A DNA stretch of 15,526 nt from Puniceicoccales bacterium (GTDB lineage: Bacteria > Verrucomicrobiota > Verrucomicrobiia > Opitutales > JAIRLM01), in NCBI GenBank assembly GCA_031287845.1, contig JAITSI010000036.1, positions 1 to 15,526 on the forward strand, read 5' to 3'. The notes under the pieces were generated by a model. The model was not told the origin of the DNA. It saw only the letters and a list, made by a program, of their open reading frames with translations, and searched no databases. A program made the translations under genes and the position numbers. Positions 1-5,678 of this stretch are shown here, piece after piece (positions within the stretch are counted from its first letter, which is position 1; each line of letters opens with the position of its first letter).

Positions 1-68
1 GCAGGGTGGCCACCGATTTGAGGGCTTTTGTGCCGGTGGAGGAAATTCTTTGCGTGGGGCTAGCGTGA
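1..68 (+). CDS. 3' tail of an unidentified upstream gene (partial)
   Basis: One frame is open from the window edge to a TGA at 66-68 and gives about 21 residues ending VEEILCVGLA. Its third positions are moderately GC-rich, as in neighbouring genes. The fragment is too short to identify. Another frame stays open to about position 102, so even the frame is uncertain. Confidence 0.2.
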   Translation, partial: RVATDLRAFVPVEEILCVGLA

Positions 69-190
69 TAATTCCGTTCCGGCACAGGGGAATTTCTGGT
101 TGAATATTCCCTAAAATCCTCATGGTTAGCGGAGTGCATGTGCAAGCTGCTAGGAAAAATGGGGCGGGTGGCAATGAAAATGGTTGGAAC

Positions 191-285
191 GCCGCGGCGC
201 CGATGGCCGGGGGAAGCGGAGCATGGCGAAGCTGGGGGGTACAGCCCCAGCGTCAACCGGCGGACCGGTTTTACGGGTCCTGACC
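191..285 (-). repeat. Repeat element R1 (partial copy, inverted)
   Basis: The right half (about 241-285) is the reverse complement of the left end of the elements at 2450 and 9511: GTCAACCGGCGGACCGG, then TTTTACGGGTCCTGACC. The left half (about 191-235) matches an internal module of the 9511 copy, with shared GGGGGAAGCGGAGCATGGCG. The expected second inverted terminus is not visible near 180, so the copy looks truncated or rearranged. It ends 9 bp before a TTGACA hexamer upstream of tadA. Confidence 0.75.
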
Positions 286-294
286 ATGCGGCCA

Positions 295-300
295 TTGACA
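295..300 (+). promoter_or_regulatory. Candidate -35 hexamer of tadA
   Basis: A perfect TTGACA lies 37 nt before the tadA start. No TATAAT-like -10 follows at 16-18 nt; the sequence there is AAGCGTC. Similar hexamers precede infA, acpS and the pseudopilin operon, which supports a real -35 although the -10 is unreadable. Confidence 0.4.
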
Positions 301-331
301 GTGTCTATTTTTTGGAAAGCGTCGTTCGGCG

Positions 332-868
332 ATGGCGGTGGAGGAACTTTTTTCCCGGTCCACCGCGGAGGACGAGCATTTCATGGAGCTGGCCTACGGC
401 GAAGCCCTGCGCGCCCGGGAGGAGGACGAGGTTCCCGTCGGGGCGCTGGTGGTGTGCGGGGGAAAGGTGCTGGCCCGGGAGCACAACCGGGTGCGGCAGA
501 GCGGGGATCCCACCGGCCACGGGGAGATGCTTGCCCTGCGCGCCGCTGCCCGGGCCTTTGGGGATTGGCGCCTGGTGGGCTGTACGCTCTACACCACCAA
601 GGAACCCTGTCCCATGTGCAGCGGCGCCTGTGCCATCGCCCGCGTGGACCGGGTCGTTTTCGGCGTCGGGGACCCGCGCATGGGCTGTCTCGGCGGCTGC
701 GGCTGCGATTTATCCCGCATGCCCACCTTTCTCCACCGCTTTTCGGCGCGGGGTGGCGTCCTGGCCGATGCCATGCACCGCCTTCTGCGGGAATTTTTTG
801 AGGAAAAGCGCCGCCGCGGCGCCGGTGGCCGCTGCGGTTTTTCAAAATTTCCCATTGACAATTTTTGA
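332..868 (+). CDS. tadA: tRNA-specific adenosine deaminase TadA
   Basis: Likely converts adenosine 34 of tRNA-Arg(ACG) to inosine in the cytoplasm, allowing one tRNA to read several CGN codons. The 178-residue product carries the zinc-dependent deaminase signature: H63-G-E65 within DPTGHGEM (the family usually has HAE) and C93-P-M-C96 (PCPMC). H63, C93 and C96 are the expected zinc ligands and E65 the proton shuttle. The N-terminal stretch HFMELAYGEALRA matches the family's first helix. The 332 start gives a 15-residue lead before it; M18 (383) is an alternative. The C-terminal tail after about residue 155 is Arg/Gly-rich and slightly longer than in E. coli TadA. infA begins 31 nt downstream. 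The family call is secure from the motifs; the Gly in place of Ala in H-x-E is a small oddity. Confidence 0.93.
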   Translation: MAVEELFSRSTAEDEHFMELAYGEALRAREEDEVPVGALVVCGGKVLAREHNRVRQSGDPTGHGEMLALRAAARAFGDWRLVGCTLYTTKEPCPMCSGACAIARVDRVVFGVGDPRMGCLGGCGCDLSRMPTFLHRFSARGGVLADAMHRLLREFFEEKRRRGAGGRCGFSKFPIDNF

Positions 869-884
869 CCCAGTTCCGAACTGG
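855..884 (+). promoter_or_regulatory. Candidate infA promoter -35 and overlapping operator-like palindrome
   Basis: TTGACA at 855-860 overlaps the 3' end of tadA and lies 45 nt before the infA ATG. At 870-884 there is a near-perfect palindrome, CCAGTTCCGAACTGG (7-bp arms around one central base), where the promoter spacer and -10 would be. It could be an operator or a small hairpin in the infA leader. No clear -10 is visible. Confidence 0.35.
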
Positions 885-899
885 ACGCCTTCGCAGTTC

Positions 900-1169
900 A
901 TGGATGAGGAGTATGTGGAAGTGGACGGCCGGGTTGTGGCCGTGCTGCCCGGGACAATGTTTCGGGTTGAGTTGGCAAACGGGCACCAGGTTCTGGCCCA
1001 CATTTCCGGGAAATTGCGCAAGAATTTTATCAAGCTCACCAACGGGGACATGGTGCGCATGGAAATGAGTCCCCGGGACGTGGGCAAGGCGCGCATCACC
1101 TATCGGTTGAAAAATGCCGCCGTCACCCGCGGCGCCCCCATGCGCAGCTTCGGACCCCGGAGGAGGTAG
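900..1169 (+). CDS. infA: Translation initiation factor IF-1
   Basis: Small S1-like OB-fold protein that binds the ribosomal A site of the 30S subunit and works with IF-2 and IF-3 in start selection. The product is 89 residues. Residues 5-70 follow the family closely: VEVDGRVVAVLPGTMFRVEL, GHQVLAHISGKLRKNFI, LTNGDMVRMEMSPRD, RITYRLK. Typical IF-1 is about 72 residues, so this one has a basic C-terminal extension of some 18 residues ending FGPRRR. The ATG at 900 is chosen because it places the OB fold at the normal distance; the frame stays open upstream, but that part overlaps tadA and has no family similarity. The stop is followed two bases later by the GTG of the next gene, so the two are probably cotranscribed. 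Confidence 0.95.
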   Translation: MDEEYVEVDGRVVAVLPGTMFRVELANGHQVLAHISGKLRKNFIKLTNGDMVRMEMSPRDVGKARITYRLKNAAVTRGAPMRSFGPRRR

Positions 1170-1171
1170 GG

Positions 1172-2449
1172 GTGCCGGCGGAATTGGGGAAATTGGCTTG
1201 TCCCGGCGGCAAAAGTACGTCCCATGGGGCCGTGATGGGACGTTCGATGCGGAGGGAATGGGCGAAGGCGATGGGGAGGCCGTTTGCGCTGCTTGCCGTG
1301 GCCCTGGGCATTTTCCGTGGGCCCTGCTGCCGGGCGGAGGAGGGGCCAGGACGGGATTTTTCCGGCGGTGGAGCCGTGGCGGCGCTGGAAATGGCCGTGT
1401 CCGCGGCGGGGGAGATTGCGTCGGCGGTGGAGCCGGCCGTGGCTGCGACGCCGGTGGGAGAATCCCAGATACCGGTGGAAATTGCCCCGGCACCGGTGGA
1501 AAGGGCCGTGTCCGCGGCGGATGGGACCGCAGTGGCGGCGGATGGGACCGCAGTGGCGCCGGATGGGATCGCCACGCCGGAAGGGCACTTCTGGGATCCT
1601 GCCTACGTCAATGGCGTGGTGGCCGTGGTCAATGGACGCATCATCACGGCCGGGGAACTGCGCCAGGAGCTGGCACCCTTCCTGGCCCGGATCGAGGGGG
1701 AATGCCGCACGGCGGAGGAATTTCGGGAAAAGCTGCGCCGGCTGGCCCGGGAAATTTTGGAAAAGCTGGTGGACAACGTCCTCATCGTGGAAGATTTCGA
1801 GCGGTCGGGCCGGCAGTTGAGCGCCATGCAGAAGGATTTTCAGCTGGATGAGTTCATTCGCAGCCGCTTCGGCGGGGATCGTCTCCAGTTTTTGGATCAA
1901 TTGCACGGCCATGGGAAGTCCCTCCAGCAGTTTCGCAGGGAGATGGAGGAGGGTCTCATCGTTGCCTGGATGAGCAGCCGCGTGCAGCAGTCCCGGGCGG
2001 AGATTAGCCCCCGGCAGATCCAAAACTACTACGACGGCCACCGGGACCAGTTTTTTCAGCCGCCGTCCGTGCGCCTGGGTCAAATTTTGCTCCCGACGGC
2101 CGGCGAAGGGGAAGATTCGGCGGCTCTCTTCGCGAAGCTGGCGGCCGGTGAAGACTTCGAAGCCCTGGAAAAAAATGGCGGCGGCAGCTGGCTGGCCATG
2201 ACCGACCTGCTTTCGGAGCTGGTTCCCCTGGTGGAGGCCATGGCGGTCGGAGAGACTGTTGGGCCCGTTCCGCTTGGCGACCTGCTGGTCCTGCTGCACC
2301 TCTACGAGCGGCGGGAAGGACGCCAGGCGTCCCTGGAGGAGGTGCAGGAGGAAATTGAAAAACTTCTTCTGCGGGACCGGCTCGAGGAAGCCCAGCGCCG
2401 CTGGCTGGCCGGCCTGAGGGAAAAGGCCCACGTGCAGATCTACCTCTAA
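1172..2449 (+). CDS. SurA-like periplasmic peptidyl-prolyl isomerase / outer-membrane protein chaperone
   Basis: Probably exported and acting in the periplasm on unfolded outer-membrane proteins. Numbering from GTG 1172: basic segment MRREWAKAMGR at 26-36, hydrophobic core to about 48, and likely signal cleavage after CCRA (54). Then comes an Ala/Val/Pro/Glu-rich linker (about 65-140) with three 7-residue repeats; a SurA N-like helical domain (145-275, starting VNGVVAVVNGRIITAGEL); a parvulin-like domain (299-380, VRLGQILLP, AKLAAGEDFEAL, GGGSW); and a C-terminal helix. The parvulin domain is short and diverged, so the chaperone role may outweigh isomerase activity. The GTG has a good Shine-Dalgarno sequence (GGAGG, 5 nt away) overlapping the infA stop. 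ATG 1235 or 1247 would give a more normal signal peptide. Family membership is fairly sure; true SurA orthology is not. Confidence 0.75.
   Translation: MPAELGKLACPGGKSTSHGAVMGRSMRREWAKAMGRPFALLAVALGIFRGPCCRAEEGPGRDFSGGGAVAALEMAVSAAGEIASAVEPAVAATPVGESQIPVEIAPAPVERAVSAADGTAVAADGTAVAPDGIATPEGHFWDPAYVNGVVAVVNGRIITAGELRQELAPFLARIEGECRTAEEFREKLRRLAREILEKLVDNVLIVEDFERSGRQLSAMQKDFQLDEFIRSRFGGDRLQFLDQLHGHGKSLQQFRREMEEGLIVAWMSSRVQQSRAEISPRQIQNYYDGHRDQFFQPPSVRLGQILLPTAGEGEDSAALFAKLAAGEDFEALEKNGGGSWLAMTDLLSELVPLVEAMAVGETVGPVPLGDLLVLLHLYERREGRQASLEEVQEEIEKLLLRDRLEEAQRRWLAGLREKAHVQIYL
1517..1579 (+). repeat. Three 21-bp tandem repeats in the SurA-like gene
   Basis: Units start at 1517, 1538 and 1559. The first two are identical (GCGGATGGGACCGCAGTGGC plus G) and the third is diverged. 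They encode ADGTAVA-type heptapeptides in the linker between the signal peptide and the chaperone domain. The unit is a multiple of three, so copy-number change would keep the frame. Confidence 0.85.
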
Positions 2450-2790
2450 GGGTCAGGACCCGTAAAACCGGTTCGCCGGTTGACGGTGGGGCTGCGCCCC
2501 CAACCGGGCCTGGAGGTCTCAAAGGGGGCTGCCGCGCCCCTTTGCCAATCCCACGCCCACGGAGTGCCGTAGCATCGATAATCGGGGGAAGTGAAGCCGG
2601 GGGCAGCGCCCCCCAATGGGCCCGGCCAGCCCTCGAGGCCTCCATCAGGGCCGGCCCGCGGCACTGCCCGCTTCGCCGGGCAGCGCCCGTGAGCGGCCTT
2701 TCCCTTAAGAAGTTAAGTTCCTGCACCAAAGGTCCGTATCGGTCACTTTTCCAGGTGGAGGTGGAGTGTGGTTTCACGGGTCCTGAGCCT
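2450..2790 (+). repeat. Repeat element R2 (MITE-like, about 340 bp)
   Basis: Starts directly after the stop codon at 2447-2449 with GGGTCAGGACCCGTAAAACC and ends with GTTTCACGGGTCCTGAGCC, the imperfect inverse of that end. It is alignable over most of its length with the copy at 9511: shared left 55 bp, GCCCTCGAGGCC, CATCAGGGCCGGCCCGCGGC, and a right end containing GTATCGGTCA and GGTGGAGTGTGG. It is full of short GC hairpins such as GGGGCTGCGCCCC. No transposase is encoded, so it would be non-autonomous. It separates the SurA-like gene from hairpin gene A and could also act as a transcription barrier. Confidence 0.85.
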
Positions 2791-2856
2791 AGATGCTTAT
2801 AAATTTCAGATTTCGAATTTGCAAGCGGGCGCTCCGTTCCGGGGCCGGCAATGCGA

Positions 2857-2896
2857 TAAAAATCGCTTGCGTTTTTTTGCGTTCTTTACATATTTT
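2857..2896 (+). promoter_or_regulatory. Candidate promoter and conserved upstream block of hairpin gene A
   Basis: AAAAATCGCTTGCGTTTT precedes the start by about 40 nt and resembles AAAAATTGGCTTGCGGTTTT upstream of paralogues C and D. Here TTGCGT (2867-2872) is followed after 18 nt by TATTTT (2891-2896), a plausible but weak -35/-10 pair. Confidence 0.35.
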
Positions 2897-2906
2897 TTAT
2901 CCATCG

Positions 2907-3755
2907 ATGGCCGATGATATCTCCATAAAATGGAAAGCGCCGTTGGCGCTACGGACCGTGAGAAATATTTCCGCCGTTGCCACCGGCTTGGCCATGGTTG
3001 GCCTGGTGACGGTTGCCGTGGTACTTTTTACGGCCGGCTGTGCCGTCCTGTGGCCGGCTTTGATCGGCTGTGCCTGTCTCGCCGCCGTCGCCTTGATCAC
3101 CCTGGTGCTTGCCCATTATTTTTGCAAAAAGCTATCCGCAGGGTGTAAGGAGAAAACTTCTCAAGAAGAAATACCTCAAACGCGTGAGTGGGAGCGGGAC
3201 CCACTCAAAGGTGTGGACGTCAAAACCCACATCGAATTTTTGGCAAACATGAACACGAGTACTGGCATAGAAGATGCACTGAAGCAATTAGCAAAGGATA
3301 AAAACATTACTGTCTCAAAGAAAGATTTGATCGAATTACGCAATATCATTGATTCCATATTTCATAATAGATTCAAGGACGATTCCATAGGTAAAATTAA
3401 AGATCTACACAAGAAAGAATTGAAGAATTTTTTTACGATTGAATTTTTAAACTGTAAATGTTCGGACGATTCCATAGTATTATTAACGGCATTTCTATCA
3501 TTGATTCCGGAAACCGCATTTGGCCTAAGCGCATTAGATGAGGGAGGCTGGCAGATATATTATTGTGAACCTACAATAGATACCTATTATATGGAAAAGC
3601 TTAATGGCTTTAGATATTTTATTTGCAATTGCGAAAATCAAGCGAGGGCGTCGTGTATAGAGTTCATGCAAGGAAAAATTGGCAAAGATCACGTTTTTCT
3701 AACCCACTACACCGGTGAAGGCGCCCTCGTGGTGGATGGCCCGCAGGGCCAATGA
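2907..3755 (+). CDS. Inc-like membrane-hairpin protein, family member A
   Basis: A 282-residue protein of unknown function. A single bilobed hydrophobic region near the N-terminus forms a tight hairpin (about 21-47 and 51-72) around the motif VLWPALIGCAC (47-57). The rest is hydrophilic, with no enzyme motif that I recognise. It is homologous to the minus-strand proteins at 13250-14209 and 14299-15390. All three place ISAV at residue 21 and VLWP at 47-50 when started here, which fixes the ATG at 2907; the open frame runs 38 codons further upstream without conservation. Near the C-terminus, YFICNC and a later HY echo the paralogues' NC and HYDD motifs. The hairpin-coding part is GC-rich and 3160-3700 is clearly AT-richer. 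The architecture matches chlamydial Inc proteins, so a secreted protein inserted in a host-derived membrane is possible; an inner-membrane protein is the alternative. Confidence 0.7.
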   Translation: MADDISIKWKAPLALRTVRNISAVATGLAMVGLVTVAVVLFTAGCAVLWPALIGCACLAAVALITLVLAHYFCKKLSAGCKEKTSQEEIPQTREWERDPLKGVDVKTHIEFLANMNTSTGIEDALKQLAKDKNITVSKKDLIELRNIIDSIFHNRFKDDSIGKIKDLHKKELKNFFTIEFLNCKCSDDSIVLLTAFLSLIPETAFGLSALDEGGWQIYYCEPTIDTYYMEKLNGFRYFICNCENQARASCIEFMQGKIGKDHVFLTHYTGEGALVVDGPQGQ

Positions 3756-3925
3756 AGGCATGGGGATGCGCGGGAAAACAATTCCCCGGCCGATTGCCAT
3801 CGCTTCCGCGGGCGCCGGCGCGGAAAAGTTTGCCATAGACTTTTGCGAACCGTGCCGGTCTTGACAGGGCGGGGACCGGGAGAAGCATCGGCCCGGTGGA
3901 AGCTGGTCGGGAAGGGGGATGTGCC
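3756..3925 (+). other. 170-bp intergenic stretch with candidate acpS -35
   Basis: No convincing gene. TTGACA at 3861-3866 lies 65 nt before the acpS start and is the only promoter-like signal I see; no TATAAT-like -10 follows. A 42-codon open frame (3736-3864) overlaps the end of gene A and looks fortuitous. Confidence 0.35.
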
Positions 3926-4297
3926 GTGATTTCCGTCGGCGTGGATCTGGTGGAGATTGGCCGGATCGCCGCCGCGCACCGGCGCCGGGGGGATGGGTTC
4001 CTGCGGCGCCTGTTCACGGAGGAGGAGCTGGCCCACTGTCTGGGGAAAAAGGATCCCTATCCATCGCTGGCGGCGCGCTTTGCCGCAAAGGAGGCGGTGG
4101 CCAAGGCCCTGGGCACCGGGCTGGGCGGACGGCTCACCTTCCGCTCCATCGGCGTGCGCAGCGGGGCCGGCGGTGTTCCCCGCATTGTCCTCGACGCCGC
4201 CGGGGAAAGGGCGCTGGAGGAGTTGGGTGGCCGTCGCGTGCTCATTTCCCTGGCCCACTGCCGCGACCATGCCCTGGCCCAGGCCCTAATTTGCTAA
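3926..4297 (+). CDS. acpS: Holo-[acyl-carrier-protein] synthase AcpS
   Basis: Transfers 4'-phosphopantetheine from CoA to a serine of acyl carrier protein, making it competent for fatty-acid (and lipid A) synthesis. The 123-residue product fits the family's 120-126. The N-terminus ISVGVDLVEIGRI carries the metal-binding D7; AARFAAKEAVAKALGTG (49-65) carries E56 and K60; the C-terminal ISLAHCRDHALAQAL corresponds to the conserved ISHD-type segment. The GTG at 3926 is chosen because it leaves one residue before the beta strand and has GGGGG about 7 nt upstream; the GTG at 3896 would add ten unconserved residues. First gene of a compact operon, with mnmE starting 6 nt after its stop. Confidence 0.92.
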   Translation: MISVGVDLVEIGRIAAAHRRRGDGFLRRLFTEEELAHCLGKKDPYPSLAARFAAKEAVAKALGTGLGGRLTFRSIGVRSGAGGVPRIVLDAAGERALEELGGRRVLISLAHCRDHALAQALIC

Positions 4298-4303
4298 ATT
4301 GAG

Positions 4304-5674
4304 ATGGCCCCGGCGGAAATTTTTCCTAGCACCGGTCCCATGGCCAGCGGGACCACCTTTGCCGCCCAGTCCACCCCTCCGGGAATTTCCGGGATCGCCG
4401 TCCTGCGCCTCAGCGGTCCCGCCTCTAGGAGCGTGCTCGCCGGCGCCCTCGGCCTCGAAAACCCACGGCCCCGCTTGGCAACGCTGGCAACGTACCGCTC
4501 CCTTGCGGGCGATGCGCTGGACGATGTGCTGGTGACCTACTTCCAGGGGCCGCACTCCTACACGGGCGATGACCTCGCGGAACTTTCCTGCCACGGCAAT
4601 CCCCTCGTCGTGGAAACCATTTTGAAGGATCTGTTCCAGCGCGGCTGCCGGCCGGCGGAGGCGGGGGAATTTACCCGCCGCGCCTTTGCCAATGGAAAGC
4701 TGGATCTCTGCCAGGCGGAGGCGGTGGCGGAACTGATCCATGCCCGCGGTGGGGCGGCCCTGCGCCTCGCCCGGCGCCGTTTGGCCGGTGAGCTGGGAAA
4801 GAGGCTGGAATCCCTGGAGATGGCCCTGCGGGACGTGCTGACGTCCCTGGAGGCACAGCTGGAATTTTCCGAGGATGGGGAAAATTTTCTTCCGCCGGTG
4901 GAAAATTTGCGGGACGCGGGGGATGCGCTGGCCCGCCTTGCCATGGCGGAGCGGCACCGGCCCGCCGTCGACGGATCCCTGCGCCTGGTGCTGCTGGGAG
5001 CGCCCAATGCGGGCAAGAGCAGTATTTTCAACGCGCTGCTGGGCAGGGATCGGGCCATTGTGAGTCCCATCGCCGGGACGACCCGGGACTTTTTGGAGGG
5101 GGAAATTTCCCTCGGCCCCTGGCGGGCAATTCTGGTGGACACGGCCGGGCTGGCCGGCGGCGGCGGGGACCTGGAAAGGCTGGCCATGGAGCGCAGCCGG
5201 GACCAGGCGGCGGGGGCGGATCTGCTGCTCTGGGTCCTGGACGCTTCCCGGCCCGATGCGCCTGGCCCGCCGGAGGAACTGTATCGAAGGCAGGGAGTTA
5301 TCATCTGGAACAAGCTGGACCTGCCGCTGCGGGCGGCCGATGGCGGGGTTCCGGTGAACTGGCCGGCGCTGCGACTGTCGGCGGCGGCGGCGGACGGCGG
5401 TGCCCTGGCCCGGGAATTTTTGTCCGGTGCCCTGCGCCACTGGGGTTTATTGCCCGAAGACGAGGAGCTGACCGGAACCCTGCGCCAGGGGGAATTGCTC
5501 CGGGAGGCGGCCGGTGCCGTGGCCGCGGCGCTGGATCTGTGGGAAGAGCGTACGCTTGAACTGGCGGCGGCGGAGCTGCACCGCGCCCTGCGGGCCATTG
5601 GCCGGGTGACGGGCCGGGACGTGGATGGAACCGTGCTGGACCATCTATTTTCCCGCTTTTGCATTGGAAAGTAG
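4304..5674 (+). CDS. mnmE: tRNA-modification GTPase MnmE
   Basis: With MnmG it forms the complex that adds the carboxymethylaminomethyl group to C5 of wobble uridine 34. The product is 456 residues. The N-terminal folate-binding domain opens with AAQSTPPGISGIAVLRLSG; then come the helical domain and the inserted G domain: P-loop GAPNAGKSS (from 232), TTRD (259-262), DTAG (279-282) and NKLD (336-339). The chain ends in CIGK, with the catalytic C453 in the invariant C-terminal motif. Length and motif set are those of an intact enzyme. ATG 4304 lies 6 nt after acpS; ATG 4340 would give a 444-residue form whose N-terminus is closer to E. coli MnmE. mnmG follows after 4 nt, consistent with stoichiometric coexpression of partners. 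Confidence 0.97.
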   Translation: MAPAEIFPSTGPMASGTTFAAQSTPPGISGIAVLRLSGPASRSVLAGALGLENPRPRLATLATYRSLAGDALDDVLVTYFQGPHSYTGDDLAELSCHGNPLVVETILKDLFQRGCRPAEAGEFTRRAFANGKLDLCQAEAVAELIHARGGAALRLARRRLAGELGKRLESLEMALRDVLTSLEAQLEFSEDGENFLPPVENLRDAGDALARLAMAERHRPAVDGSLRLVLLGAPNAGKSSIFNALLGRDRAIVSPIAGTTRDFLEGEISLGPWRAILVDTAGLAGGGGDLERLAMERSRDQAAGADLLLWVLDASRPDAPGPPEELYRRQGVIIWNKLDLPLRAADGGVPVNWPALRLSAAAADGGALAREFLSGALRHWGLLPEDEELTGTLRQGELLREAAGAVAAALDLWEERTLELAAAELHRALRAIGRVTGRDVDGTVLDHLFSRFCIGK

Positions 5675-5678
5675 TGCC

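Noticed and set aside
138..899. Long upstream extension of the infA frame
   Set aside because: It runs out of frame through tadA, is Pro/Arg/Trp-rich noise, and IF-1 begins at the usual place with ATG 900.
1100..2431. 443-codon minus-strand open frame opposite the SurA-like gene
   Set aside because: Shadow frame of a GC-rich gene: low-complexity His/Arg/Gly-rich translation, no motifs, fully opposite a better-supported gene.
2450..2520. Rho-independent terminator at the left end of R2
   Set aside because: GC hairpins are present but no T-run follows any of them, so an intrinsic terminator cannot be supported.
3736..3864. 42-codon ORF overlapping the end of hairpin gene A
   Set aside because: No ribosome-binding site, no recognisable product, and it ends within the candidate acpS -35.
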